Numbered from the stretch's first letter, positions 18,195 to 27,214 are shown. The stretch is DNA of 64,000 bases from CAVQWT01 sp963717705 (GCA_963717705.1 CAVQWT010000001.1:1-64000), one strand, 5' to 3'. Numbers and translations are program-made. Notes: a model not told the origin generated them from the sequence alone.

Positions 18195-19226
18195 TCAGCC
18201 GGCGCCGAGTTCCGCCCTCACCAGTGCGGCGCCGGCGCCCAGCGCAACGAGCTTGCGGCGCGCGGTCTCGCGGGAAAGAGGGACCATGCCGCAGTTGGTG
18301 CACGGATACAGGCGCTCCGCCGGGACGTGCCGCAGCGCGGCGCGAATGGTCGCGGCGACGTCCTCGGGGGTCTCCACCCTGTCGCTCGCGACGTCGATCG
18401 CGCCGACGAGAACGTCCTTGCCGGCGAGGAGTCCGATCAGATCGATCGGTACGCGCGAGTTCGCGCATTCGAGCGAGACCTGCTGGATCGTCGAGCGCGC
18501 GAGCAGCGGGAACGTCTGCTCGTACTGCCGCCATTCGCTGCCCAGCGTCTTCTTCCACTGGATGTTGGCCTCGATGCCGTAGCCGTAGCAGATGTGCACC
18601 GCGGTCGTGCAGGGCAGGCCCAGCGCCGCGCGCTCGAGCGCGGCAACGCCCCAGTCGCGCACCTCGTCGAAGTAGACGTTGAACGCCGGCTCGTCGAACT
18701 GGATGACGTCTACGCCTGTGGCGGCGATCTCGCGCGCTTCGGCGTTGAGAATCTCGGCGAAGGCGAAGGCGAGCTTCTCGCGGCTGCGATAGTGGGCGTC
18801 GAACAGCGTGTCGACCATCGTCATCGGCCCGGGCAGCGTGAACTTGACGCGGCGGTCGGTGGCGCCGCGCAGGAACGCGGCATCCTCGACGAACACGGGG
18901 TGCCGGCGCGCGACGGGACCGGTCACCACGGGCACGTCGGCGTCGTAGCGGTTGCGGATGCGCACGGTCCGGCGGTTGGCGAAGTCGACGCCGTCGAGCG
19001 CCTCGATGAAGGTGGTGACGAAGTGGCGGCGCGTCTGCTCGCCGTCGGTGACGATGTCGATGCCGGCGCGCTCCTGGTCGCGGAGCACCAGGCGGACGGC
19101 GTCGCGCTTGCCCTCGGCGAGGTCGTCGCCCTCGAGCTTCCACGGCGCCCACAGCGTGTTCGGTGGTGCGAGCCAGGACGGCTTGGGCAGGCTGCCTGCG
19201 AGGGTGGTCGGGAGCAGATGCGGCAT
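18195..19226 (-). CDS. Core-MetE type cobalamin-independent methionine synthase
   Basis: A 343-aa protein corresponding to the C-terminal catalytic half of MetE. The zinc ligands expected for thiolate activation are visible: the His and Cys of VHICYG, the Glu of LECANS and the Cys of YPCTNCGM. It lacks the N-terminal folate-binding half of MetE, as in the 'core-MetE' families, which use a methyl donor other than free methyltetrahydrofolate polyglutamate or a corrinoid-type partner protein. No partner gene is evident beside it. GGAGAA precedes the ATG. A TATAAT (minus strand, 19292-19287) lies about 60 bp upstream. Confidence 0.85.
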   Translation of the reverse strand: MPHLLPTTLAGSLPKPSWLAPPNTLWAPWKLEGDDLAEGKRDAVRLVLRDQERAGIDIVTDGEQTRRHFVTTFIEALDGVDFANRRTVRIRNRYDADVPVVTGPVARRHPVFVEDAAFLRGATDRRVKFTLPGPMTMVDTLFDAHYRSREKLAFAFAEILNAEAREIAATGVDVIQFDEPAFNVYFDEVRDWGVAALERAALGLPCTTAVHICYGYGIEANIQWKKTLGSEWRQYEQTFPLLARSTIQQVSLECANSRVPIDLIGLLAGKDVLVGAIDVASDRVETPEDVAATIRAALRHVPAERLYPCTNCGMVPLSRETARRKLVALGAGAALVRAELGAG

Positions 19227-19286
19227 GGCGGGTTCTCCGGGCGCGCTGGCCGCGGGCGGGCGCCCCGGCGACGTGGATGCGCCATG

Positions 19287-19292
19287 ATTATA
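19287..19292 (-). promoter_or_regulatory. -10 element upstream of the core-MetE gene
   Basis: A perfect TATAAT on the minus strand, 61 bp before the start codon. The -35 region at the usual distance is weak. Transcription would start near 19280. Confidence 0.45.
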
Positions 19293-19431
19293 GCGACCCG
19301 GGTACCGCGGAACGACGTGCGCCGCGCTGCTTGACCGGGTCGCCGGAGACCACTAAGGTCGGCATCGGCAGCCGGACGGCGATCGTCTGCCGCAACCCTT
19401 CACCCGAACCTCATCGAGAGCAACGCGTCCC

Positions 19432-20397
19432 ATGCCCAAGATCCTCTTTTCCGATCACGAGTTTCCCGACCTGCGCATCGAGCGCGATCTGTTCGCCGCG
19501 GCGGGCATCGAGGTCGTCGTCGCGCAGGCGAAGACCGAGGACGAGGTGATCGCTGCGGCCGAAGGCTGCTTCGGGATTCTGCTGCAGTACGCGCCGATCA
19601 GCGAACGCGTCGTCGCGGCGCTGCCCGGACTCGGCATCGTCAGCCGCATCGGCGCCGGCTTCGACACGGTCGACACCGAGGCCTGCGCACGACACGGGGT
19701 GTGGGTCGCCAACTCGCCGGACTACGGCGTGGGCGAGGTGGCAACGCATGCGCTGGCGCTCGCGCTGGCGATGATGCGCAACGTCGTCGCCTACCACCGC
19801 GACGTGAACAGCGGACGCTGGCACTACCTGTCGTCGGGGGAACTGCGGCGCGCGGCCGACATGACGCTCGGCATCGTCGGCCTGGGGCGCATCGGCAAGC
19901 GGATGGCGCACGTCTCGCGCAACGTCTTCCGGCGCGTGGTCGCGGTCGATCCATACATCATCGACGGCGACTTCCCGGCGTATGTCGAGCGGGCGAGCCT
20001 GACCGATGTCTTTGCGCAGGCCGACGTCGTTTCGCTGCACGTGCCTCTCAACGCCGAGACGCGCGGGATGATCGATGCCGCCGTGCTGGGGGTGATGCGG
20101 GCTGGCTCGTATCTCGTGAACACGTCGCGCGGGGCGGTCGTCGACGTCGATGCCGCCCTGTCGGCGCTCGAGCGTGGCACGTTGGGCGGACTTGCGCTCG
20201 ACGTGCTTCCGGTCGAGCCGGTGCCGGCGGGTTCGAAGCTTCTCGGGCACCCGCGGGTCGTCCTGACGCCGCACGCGGCGTTCTATTCGGTCGAGGCGGA
20301 ACGCGAACTGCGGCGCAAGGCGGCGCAAAACCTGGTCACCTTCCTGCGCAGCGGTCGCCCGGAGTACGTCGTCGTCGCCGGCACCCGCCGGCCCTGA
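19432..20397 (+). CDS. D-2-hydroxyacid dehydrogenase, NAD-binding
   Basis: A 321-aa member of the D-isomer 2-hydroxyacid dehydrogenase family (glyoxylate/phosphoglycerate dehydrogenase or C-terminal-binding-protein-like). The Rossmann motif GIVGLGRIGKR lies at about residues 147-157. The catalytic set Arg233 (NTSRG), Glu262 (DVLPVEP) and His281 (LTPHAAF) is complete. It probably reduces a 2-keto acid in the cytosol; the substrate is unclear. There is no clear ribosome-binding site before ATG 19432. Its stop codon is followed after three bases by the end of a MITE-like element. Confidence 0.9.
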   Translation: MPKILFSDHEFPDLRIERDLFAAAGIEVVVAQAKTEDEVIAAAEGCFGILLQYAPISERVVAALPGLGIVSRIGAGFDTVDTEACARHGVWVANSPDYGVGEVATHALALALAMMRNVVAYHRDVNSGRWHYLSSGELRRAADMTLGIVGLGRIGKRMAHVSRNVFRRVVAVDPYIIDGDFPAYVERASLTDVFAQADVVSLHVPLNAETRGMIDAAVLGVMRAGSYLVNTSRGAVVDVDAALSALERGTLGGLALDVLPVEPVPAGSKLLGHPRVVLTPHAAFYSVEAERELRRKAAQNLVTFLRSGRPEYVVVAGTRRP

Positions 20398-20400
20398 GCC

Positions 20401-20637
20401 GGGGTCAGGTCAAATTATGGACGTCCGTCAATGGCTGACGGGAGGTGGATTCCCGCCGGGATTCCCGCCGCTGACGCGACGTGACTGGAAATTCTTAAAT
20501 CTTCAAGCAACAGCCGGCGTTCCGCCATACGCCCGATGGTCGATGGCGCGATTGCGTCTGCCGGTGTCAAATGAAGGATGATTTCGGGCCTACGCCCGCG
20601 GGCAGCTGGGGGGTTGATCAAAATTCGACCTGACCCC
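20401..20637. mobile_element. MITE-like element, copy 1 (237 bp)
   Basis: The left end GGGGTCAGGTCAAATTAT (20401-20418) and right end AAATTCGACCTGACCCC (20621-20637) are near-perfect terminal inverted repeats. The interior has no open frame that looks like a transposase. I see no obvious target-site duplication (AGCC on the left, AACG on the right). It lies between the dehydrogenase stop and the grxD start, ending 51 bp before grxD, so it may carry or displace the grxD promoter. Confidence 0.75.
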
Positions 20638-20688
20638 AACGGGTGGGGTGTGCGAAAATCGGCTGTCCGCAACCCTGGAGATGCTTCG

Positions 20689-21009
20689 ATGAGCACGCAA
20701 GACGTCATCCGCGACACGGTCACGAAGAACCGCGTCGTGTTGTACATGAAGGGCACGCCGCAGTTTCCGCAGTGCGGATTCTCGATGCGCGCGGTCCAGA
20801 TCCTCAAGGCCTGCGGGGTCGAGGACTTCGTCGCGGTCGACGTGCTGGCCGATCCCGAGATCCGGCAGGGCGTCAAGGATTACGCGAACTGGCCGACGAT
20901 CCCGCAGCTCTACGTCGGCGGCGAATTCGTCGGCGGAAGCGACATCCTCACCGAGATGTACCAGGCCGGCGAGCTGCAGACGCTGCTGCAGCCGAAAAGC
21001 GCCGGCTGA
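20689..21009 (+). CDS. grxD: Monothiol glutaredoxin (Grx4 type)
   Basis: A 106-aa CGFS-type monothiol glutaredoxin. The active-site Cys29 is in QCGFS, and the glutathione/Fe-S-binding KGTP, WPTIPQLYV and GGSDI motifs are all present. Such proteins bind a bridging [2Fe-2S] cluster with glutathione and deliver clusters to other proteins. The start at 20689 (MSTQDVIRD) is supported by TGGAG about eight bases upstream and by family length; the longer frame reads into the MITE-like element. Convergent with spoT. Confidence 0.95.
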   Translation: MSTQDVIRDTVTKNRVVLYMKGTPQFPQCGFSMRAVQILKACGVEDFVAVDVLADPEIRQGVKDYANWPTIPQLYVGGEFVGGSDILTEMYQAGELQTLLQPKSAG

Positions 21010-21029
21010 CACCCGCCCGGGACCCGCCT

Positions 21030-23171
21030 TCAGGTCCGCGCGCGCTGGACGCGCTTGACCTCGGGCACGCGCTTCAGCGCGCGCATCACGTGGGCGAGGT
21101 GGCGGCGGTCGCGCACCTGGACGCTGAAGAACATCGCGATCAGCCCGCCATCGGGGCGCTCCATCGAGACGTTGTCGATGTTCGCCTCGGCCGCGGCGAT
21201 CGCGGTGGCGAGGTCGGCGAGCAACCCGCGGCGGTCGGCCACCAGCACGCGGACGCCGGCGTCGAAGACCCCTTCGACGTCCGTCGCCCACTCCACGTCG
21301 ATGAGCTGGTCCGCGTCGATGCGCTGTTTCCGCAGCGTCACGCAGTCGCGGGTGTGGACTGCGAGACCCTGCCCGCGGCGGAACTGCGCGACCACGGCGT
21401 CGCCGGGCACCGGCCGGCAGCACTTGGCGTACTGGATCGCAACCCCCTCGACCCCCCGCAGCGTCAAAGCCAGCGGCTTCGCGGCCGCCGTCGCCGCGCC
21501 GATCGTCATCACCGCTTCCTCCGCCCGGCCGGGGGGGCGGGTGAGCGCCTGCGCCACGACGAACGACAGCCGCTTGCCGAGCCCGATGTCCGCCAGCACC
21601 TCGAGCTGGCTCTTCGCGCCGTACTCGCGTGCGAGCGCTTCCCAGCGATCCCAGGAGATGGTCTCGGGCTCGACCTTGAGCGCCGCGAGCGCCTGATTGA
21701 GCATCCGCTCGCCCAGCGCCGCCGACTCCTTCAGCTGCAGGCCCTTCAGGAAATGCCTGATGCGGGAGCGCGCCTTGCCGGTGCCGACGAACGACAGCCA
21801 CGAGGGGTTCGGACGCGCGGTCGGCGAGGTCAGGATCTCGACCTGGTCGCCGTTCTTGAGCTCGGTGCGCAGCGGCATCTGCTCGTAGTTGATCCGTGCC
21901 GCCACGCAGTGGTGGCCGATGTCGGTGTGCACGGTGTAGGCGAAGTCCACCGCCGTCGCACCGCGCGGCAGCGCCATGATCTTGCCCTTGGGCGTGAACA
22001 CGTAGATCTCGTCGGGGAAGAGGTCGCCCTTGATGTGCTCGAGAAATTCCTTCGAGTCGCGCGACTCGCTCTGGATCTCGAGCAGGCTCTGCAGCCAGCG
22101 GTGCGTCTGCTGCTGCGCCTCGGCGAGGTCGAGCTCGCCGCCCGACTTGTAAAGCCAGTGCGCGGCGACGCCCGCCTCGGCGATGCGGTGCATGTCGTGG
22201 GTGCGTATCTGCGCCTCGAGCGGCGTCCCGAACGGCCCGAACAGCGTCGTGTGCAGCGACTGGTAGCCGTTGGCCTTGGGGATCGCGATGTAGTCCTTGA
22301 ACTTGCCGGGGATCGGCTTGTACAGGGCGTGCAGCACGCCGAGCGCCGCGTAGCAGTCGGTCTTGTCGCTGACGAGCACGCGCACGCCGTAGATGTCGAA
22401 CACCTGCGCGAAGGTGTAGTGCTTCTCGCGCATCTTCTTGTACACCGAATAGATCGTCTTCTCGCGGCCAGAGACCGAGGCGTGCACGCCGGCCTTGTGG
22501 AAGCCCTCGCGGATGACGTCGAGCAGCCGGTTCATCACCTCGCGGCGATTGCCGCGCGCCGCCTTGATGGCGCCGGCGAGAATCCGGTGTCGCAGCGGGT
22601 AGATGTGCTTGAACGCGAGGTCCTGCAGCTCCAGGTACAGCGCGTTGAGGCCGAGCCGGTTGGCGATCGGCGCGTAGATGTCGAGAGTCTCCCGTGCGAT
22701 CCGGCGCCGGTGGGCCGGCGCCATCGCGTCGAGCGTGCGCATGTTGTGCAGGCGATCGGCGAGCTTGATCAGGATGACGCGGACGTCCTGCGCCATCGCG
22801 AGCAGCATCTTGCGGAAATTCTCGGCCTGCGCGTCCTCGCGCGACGTGAACTCGATCTGGTCGAGCTTGGACACGCCGTCGACCATGTCGGCGACCGGCT
22901 TGCCGAACTTCGTCTCGAGTTCGGTCTTGGTGACGGAGGTGTCCTCCATCACGTCGTGCAGCAGCGCGGCGGCGAGCCCCTGCGCGTCGAGGCGCCACTG
23001 CGACAGGATGCTGGCCACCGCCAGCGGATGGGTTATGTACGGCTCACCGCTCTTGCGAAACTGGCCGCGGTGCGCCGAGTCGGAGAAGGCGAACGCGCGC
23101 TCGACGAGCGCGAGGTCGGACAGCGGCAGGTAGTTGCCGAGGTGCCGGGTGAACTCCGCGATTTCCGACAT
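21030..23171 (-). CDS. spoT: Bifunctional (p)ppGpp synthetase/hydrolase (SpoT/RSH)
   Basis: A 713-aa long RelA/SpoT homologue. The N-terminal HD hydrolase site is intact (YITHPLAVA and LLHDVMEDT). The synthetase domain (YGVRVLVSD, PKANGYQSLHT, EAQIRT) follows, then TGS (DEIYVFTPKG) and a C-terminal ACT domain. The synthetase loop reads KFKD, the basic class found in bifunctional enzymes (usually RxKD), not the acidic ExDD of RelA, so it should both make and degrade the alarmone. It sits downstream of rpoZ and gmk as in many proteobacteria, with 30 bp between rpoZ and spoT. Confidence 0.95.
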   Translation of the reverse strand: MSEIAEFTRHLGNYLPLSDLALVERAFAFSDSAHRGQFRKSGEPYITHPLAVASILSQWRLDAQGLAAALLHDVMEDTSVTKTELETKFGKPVADMVDGVSKLDQIEFTSREDAQAENFRKMLLAMAQDVRVILIKLADRLHNMRTLDAMAPAHRRRIARETLDIYAPIANRLGLNALYLELQDLAFKHIYPLRHRILAGAIKAARGNRREVMNRLLDVIREGFHKAGVHASVSGREKTIYSVYKKMREKHYTFAQVFDIYGVRVLVSDKTDCYAALGVLHALYKPIPGKFKDYIAIPKANGYQSLHTTLFGPFGTPLEAQIRTHDMHRIAEAGVAAHWLYKSGGELDLAEAQQQTHRWLQSLLEIQSESRDSKEFLEHIKGDLFPDEIYVFTPKGKIMALPRGATAVDFAYTVHTDIGHHCVAARINYEQMPLRTELKNGDQVEILTSPTARPNPSWLSFVGTGKARSRIRHFLKGLQLKESAALGERMLNQALAALKVEPETISWDRWEALAREYGAKSQLEVLADIGLGKRLSFVVAQALTRPPGRAEEAVMTIGAATAAAKPLALTLRGVEGVAIQYAKCCRPVPGDAVVAQFRRGQGLAVHTRDCVTLRKQRIDADQLIDVEWATDVEGVFDAGVRVLVADRRGLLADLATAIAAAEANIDNVSMERPDGGLIAMFFSVQVRDRRHLAHVMRALKRVPEVKRVQRART

Positions 23172-23201
23172 GCCCCGTACGGTGGGTCGACGCCTACTGC
23201 G

Positions 23202-23408
23202 TCAGCTCTGGGCCTTCAGCAGCATCTCGATGCCGACCTTGCCGGCCGCGACTTCGCGCAGCGCAATCACGGTGGGCTTGTCGCGGTCGGCATCCACCAG
23301 CGGGGCGGAGCCGGCCGAGATCTGCCGCGCGCGGTTGGTCGCCGCCAGCGTCAGCTCGAAACGGTTGGGGATCTTGTCGAGGCAGTCCTCGATGGTGATG
23401 CGGGCCAT
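23202..23408 (-). CDS. rpoZ: RNA polymerase omega subunit
   Basis: A 68-aa protein with the omega signature: MARITIEDCLDKIPNRFELTLAATNRARQ and a C-terminal VIALREVAAGK. It promotes assembly of the beta' subunit and forms part of the ppGpp binding site, which fits its place directly upstream of spoT. It is somewhat shorter than E. coli omega (91 aa), as is common in betaproteobacteria. 16 bp separate it from gmk. Confidence 0.96.
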   Translation of the reverse strand: MARITIEDCLDKIPNRFELTLAATNRARQISAGSAPLVDADRDKPTVIALREVAAGKVGIEMLLKAQS

Positions 23409-23424
23409 GGCGCGTCCTTGCGGT

Positions 23425-24072
23425 TCAGGGATCGGGAGACTCGAGAAGTTCCTGCATCAGGCGCACGTGCCGCGCGCCTTGCCGCGTCGCCTTCAGGCGG
23501 GCGGCGCGGACGATGGCGGTGACATCGTCGACCGCCGTCGCAAAGTCTTGATTGATAATAACATAGTCGAACTCGGCCCAGTGGCGCATCTCGTCGCGCG
23601 CACCCTCGAGGCGGCGCGCGATGACGCCGGCGGCGTCCTGGCCGCGCATTTCCAGCCGCTCCTTCAGCACCGCGAGCGATGGCGGAAGGATGAACACATG
23701 GACCGAGTCCGGCATCAGCCGGCGGACCTGCGCCGCGCCCTGCCAGTCGATCTCGAGCATGACGTCCTGACCCGCGGCGACCTGCCCGGCGAGCCAGGTG
23801 CGCGACGTCGCGTACCAGTTGCCGTGCACGTGCGCGTACTCGAGGAACTCGCCTTCGTCCTTGCGCGCCATGAACGCCGGCTCGTCGACAAAGTGATAGT
23901 GGACACCGTCGTGCTCGCCGGGCCGCGGCGGGCGCGTGGTGAACGATACCGAAAGCCGGATTCCCGGCTCCCGTGCGAGCAGCGCGTTGACGAGGCTCGT
24001 CTTGCCGCCGCCGGAGGGAGCGGCGATGACGAACAGGCAGCCCGCGGCCGGTGGGGAGTGGGTTGAAGTCAT
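23425..24072 (-). CDS. gmk: Guanylate kinase
   Basis: A 215-aa enzyme that phosphorylates GMP to GDP with ATP. The P-loop APSGGGKT (residues 18-25) and the GMP-binding SFTTRPPRPGEHDGVHYHF stretch are visible; the latter, split here as SFTTRPPRPGE and DGVHYHFV, is diagnostic. It sits between yicC and rpoZ, all read on the minus strand, 25 bp after yicC. Confidence 0.96.
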   Translation of the reverse strand: MTSTHSPPAAGCLFVIAAPSGGGKTSLVNALLAREPGIRLSVSFTTRPPRPGEHDGVHYHFVDEPAFMARKDEGEFLEYAHVHGNWYATSRTWLAGQVAAGQDVMLEIDWQGAAQVRRLMPDSVHVFILPPSLAVLKERLEMRGQDAAGVIARRLEGARDEMRHWAEFDYVIINQDFATAVDDVTAIVRAARLKATRQGARHVRLMQELLESPDP

Positions 24073-24097
24073 CGGCCTGCGCTCGTCGGGGTCGCGC

Positions 24098-24964
24098 TCA
24101 TTCGATGTTCTGCACCTGCTCGCGCATCTGCTCGATCAGGACCTTGAGCTCGAGCGACGCCTGCGACAGCTCGGTGTCGACCGACTTCGAGCCCAGCGTG
24201 TTCGCCTCCCGGTGCAGCTCCTGCATCAGGAAATCCAGCCGCTTGCCGGCGCTGCCGCCGGCGGCGACCACGCGGCGGACCTCGGCCACGTGGGCGCCGA
24301 GACGGGAGACCTCCTCGGCGACGTCGACCTTGGTGGCGAACAGCGCGAGCTCCTGCTTCAGGCGATCGTCGCCGGGGTCGGCGCCGGCCTCGCGCAGCCG
24401 CGCGCCGAGCTTGTCGACGTAGGTGGCGTGGATGGCCGGAATCCGCGGCGCGACGCGGGCGACCTGCGCCTCGATGGCGACGCAGCGCTCGTCGAGCATG
24501 GCGGCGAGCTTGGCGCCCTCCCGCGCCCGCGACGCGTTGAGGTCGGCGAGCGCCGCGACGACCAGCGCGTGCACCTGGCTCGCCAGCGCCTCCGGCGCGA
24601 CCGACGGCTCGGCGAGCACGCCTGGCCAGCGCAGGATCTCGGCCGTCGATAGCGGCGCGGCGCCCGGCACCAGCCGCCCGACGTCGGCGGCGGCGGCGGC
24701 CAGCGCGGCGACCCGCTGCGGGTCGACCGAAAGGCCGGCCTCACCGGGCGACGTCCGCGCGAGCGCCACCCGGCACTCGACCTTGCCGCGGGACATGCCC
24801 CCGGCGAGCACCTCGCGCAGCGGGGTCTCGAGCGAGCGCAGCTCCTCCGGCAGCTTGACCGTGACGTCGAGGTAGCGGTGGTTGACCGAGCGAAGCTCGA
24901 CGGCGATCGACGCGCCGGGCAGGTCGGCGGCAACCGCGGCGAAGCCGGTCATGCTGACGATCAT
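24098..24964 (-). CDS. yicC: YicC family endoribonuclease/stress-induced protein
   Basis: A 288-aa protein beginning MIVSMTGFAAV, the conserved YicC N-terminus (SMTGFG in E. coli). It ends with the DUF1732 C-terminal signature KLDFLMQELHREANTLGSKS and VLIEQMREQVQNIE. E. coli YicC has been reported as an RNase-type factor acting on RNA decay. The frame is open to 25183, but the conserved N-terminus fixes ATG 24964. It is the first gene of the yicC-gmk-rpoZ-spoT cluster. Confidence 0.92.
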   Translation of the reverse strand: MIVSMTGFAAVAADLPGASIAVELRSVNHRYLDVTVKLPEELRSLETPLREVLAGGMSRGKVECRVALARTSPGEAGLSVDPQRVAALAAAAADVGRLVPGAAPLSTAEILRWPGVLAEPSVAPEALASQVHALVVAALADLNASRAREGAKLAAMLDERCVAIEAQVARVAPRIPAIHATYVDKLGARLREAGADPGDDRLKQELALFATKVDVAEEVSRLGAHVAEVRRVVAAGGSAGKRLDFLMQELHREANTLGSKSVDTELSQASLELKVLIEQMREQVQNIE

Positions 24965-25071
24965 GGCGCCTTTTTGCCGGGTTTTGGCATGTTTTCCGGC
25001 TTTACAGAGGGGGTGGGCATCCGCAGAATGTAGGCGGTATCTGCCCGGGGCGCAAGCGCGGAAGGCTTCTC

Positions 25072-25087
25072 TGGCACGCGATTTGCG
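25072..25087 (+). promoter_or_regulatory. Sigma-54 (RpoN) promoter upstream of the kinase/phosphatase pair
   Basis: TGGCACG (25072-25078), four bases, then TTGC (25083-25086) match the sigma-54 consensus TGGCACG-N4-TTGC exactly. The GG and GC elements have the required 10-bp spacing. Initiation would fall near 25098, 68 bp before the kinase start. No enhancer-binding activator site was identified. Confidence 0.65.
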
Positions 25088-25165
25088 CGTAGAGTCGCGT
25101 CGACCGCTTTCGTGTCGATCGCCAAACCGCCAAACCGCCACCGTCATCACCGAGACCGAGCCCGC

Positions 25166-26104
25166 ATGGCCGTCACCAACCAAGCCCTACCGGGCGGGTA
25201 CCAGCTGCTGAACTACCGGGTCGACCGGCAGATCAGCCGCGGCGGCTTTTCGATCGTCTACCGGGCTTTCGACGAGACCGGCGCCCCGGTCGCGATCAAG
25301 GAATACCTGCCCTCGTCGCTGGTGCTGCGCACCGAGGGCGACATCGTCCGGGCGTCGTCCGCGGAGAACCTCACGTCGTTCCGCTACGGGATGAAGTGCT
25401 TTTTCGAGGAAGGCCGCGCGCTGGCCAAGATCAACCACCCGAACGTCGTCCGCGTGCTCAATTTCTTCCGCGCCAACGAGACGGTGTACATGGTGATGCG
25501 CTACGAGCGCGGGCGCACGCTGCAGCAACAGATCCAGATGCGGCAGGACCAGATGTCCGAGCGGCTCGTGCGGCACGTGTTCATGCACCTGCTCAACGGC
25601 CTGCGCGAAGTGCACACCCACAAGCTGCTGCACCTCGACATCAAGCCGGCCAACGTCTACCTGCGCACCGACGGCAGCCCCGTGCTGCTCGACTTCGGCG
25701 CGGCGCGGCAGACGCTGACGACCAACCGCCCGAAGCTCGCGCCGATGTACACGCCCGGCTTCGCCGCGCCGGAGCAGTATCGCGATCCAGACCGCCTGGG
25801 CCCGTGGACCGACGTCTACGGCGTGGGTGCCAGCATGTTTGCCTGCCTCGCCGCGTTCGCGCCGCAGGCCGCCGACGCCCGGCTTTCAGAGGACCATCTG
25901 GTGTCGGCGAAGAAGATCTGGGCGGGCCAGTATTCGGACAACCTGCTCGAGGTGATCGACTGGTGCCTGCGCCTCGACCCGCTGGAGCGACCGCAGTCGG
26001 TGTTCGCGCTGCAGAAGGCGATCCGCGACATCCCGCCGAAGAAGCGCAAGCTGACCTTCTTCGGCAGTCTGAAGCGCCGGCTCTTCACCGAGATCGGGGC
26101 GTGA
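25166..26104 (+). CDS. Serine/threonine protein kinase (Hanks type, soluble)
   Basis: A 312-aa eukaryotic-like protein kinase. It has a Gly-rich loop (ISRGGFSIVY, residues 23-32), Lys45 in VAIKEYLP, the catalytic loop HLDIKPANV (Asp158; HLD in place of HRD) and DFG at 176-178, followed by an activation segment with GFAAPEQY. No transmembrane or sensory domain is attached; the protein ends soon after the kinase fold, so it is cytosolic. The PP2C phosphatase gene follows after 89 bp, presumably as its antagonist. I start at 25166 because the residues before it are low-complexity. Preceded by a consensus sigma-54 promoter. Confidence 0.9.
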   Translation: MAVTNQALPGGYQLLNYRVDRQISRGGFSIVYRAFDETGAPVAIKEYLPSSLVLRTEGDIVRASSAENLTSFRYGMKCFFEEGRALAKINHPNVVRVLNFFRANETVYMVMRYERGRTLQQQIQMRQDQMSERLVRHVFMHLLNGLREVHTHKLLHLDIKPANVYLRTDGSPVLLDFGAARQTLTTNRPKLAPMYTPGFAAPEQYRDPDRLGPWTDVYGVGASMFACLAAFAPQAADARLSEDHLVSAKKIWAGQYSDNLLEVIDWCLRLDPLERPQSVFALQKAIRDIPPKKRKLTFFGSLKRRLFTEIGA

Positions 26105-26193
26105 CCGCAGCTCGTTCGCGCTGCCGCGGACGCGGTCGCCTTCGCGCCGCGGCGCTCGCCGTCGCGGGGCTTCCTTCCGCCTGACGTCGGACC

Positions 26194-27114
26194 ATGCGCT
26201 TCACGATTTTCCAGGATTCCCGCAAGGGTTCGCGCAAGGTCAACCAGGACCGCATCGCCTACACCTACGGCCGCGACACGCTGCTGCTGGTCGTCGCCGA
26301 CGGCATGGGAGGGCACGCGGGCGGCGAGATCGCGGCGCAGATCGCCGTGCGGCTGTTCATCGAGCGCTTCCAGCAGGAGGCGAAGCCGGTCCTGCGCAAT
26401 CCGCTCAAGTTCCTGCAGGACTGCATGCTGCGCGCCCACCAGGCGCTGGGCTCGTACGCCAACCAGTTTTCGATGCTCGAGACGCCGCGCACGACCTGCG
26501 TGGCGTGCATCGTCCAGGCGGGGCACGCGTACTGGGCGCACGTCGGCGATTCGCGCCTCTATCTGTACAGGCAGGGCGGCCTCATCGGGCAGACCAAGGA
26601 CCACTCGAAGGTCCAGTACCTGGTCGACCAGGGCATCATCGGCGCGCATGAAGTTGCCGATCATCCCGATAGGAACAAGATCTTCAGCTGCCTCGGCGGC
26701 CTCGTCGATCCCGTCATCGACCTCGGCAAGCGCACCCCGTTGCGCAGCGGCGACGTCATCGTGATGTGTACCGACGGGCTGTGGGGCGTGATGAATCAGA
26801 ACGAGATCGCGACCTGGCTCACGTCGACGCCGATCCTCAAGACCGCGCCGCAGATGATGCGCGAGGCCGAGCAGCGAGGCGGATCCGAAGGCGACAACCT
26901 GTCGGCGATCGTCGTCCGCTGGGGTGCGGAGACGCTGGCCGACGAGCCTTCGACGACGATCACGGAGACGATGGGGCTCGGCCAGTTCGAGACCCAGCTC
27001 GACCGCACGATCACGTTGACCGACCGCAAGGGCATCCAGCGCGACCTGTCGGACGACGAGATCGAGCGCGCCATCGCAGAGATCCAGGCGACGATCCAGC
27101 GTTACCGGAAGTAG
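26194..27114 (+). CDS. PP2C family protein serine/threonine phosphatase
   Basis: A 306-aa metal-dependent PPM/PP2C phosphatase. Its metal-binding motifs are present in order: VNQDR, VVADGMGGHAGG, the central HVGDSRLYLYR, VIVMCTDGLWGV and the late GDNLSAIVV. It presumably reverses phosphorylation by the kinase encoded just upstream. After the catalytic core (about residue 245) a tail of about 60 aa with several Thr residues (PSTTITETMGLGQFETQ) is not part of the fold and could be a phosphorylated regulatory tail. Confidence 0.92.
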   Translation: MRFTIFQDSRKGSRKVNQDRIAYTYGRDTLLLVVADGMGGHAGGEIAAQIAVRLFIERFQQEAKPVLRNPLKFLQDCMLRAHQALGSYANQFSMLETPRTTCVACIVQAGHAYWAHVGDSRLYLYRQGGLIGQTKDHSKVQYLVDQGIIGAHEVADHPDRNKIFSCLGGLVDPVIDLGKRTPLRSGDVIVMCTDGLWGVMNQNEIATWLTSTPILKTAPQMMREAEQRGGSEGDNLSAIVVRWGAETLADEPSTTITETMGLGQFETQLDRTITLTDRKGIQRDLSDDEIERAIAEIQATIQRYRK

Positions 27115-27214
27115 TACGGGCGCCCGGTGCAGCCGGCGGCGTGCTAACCTCGCGTCCGTCGCCGGACCTCTCGCGCGGACACCGCCCGCAGCCCGCCGGA
27201 CCCACAGCGCCCGC

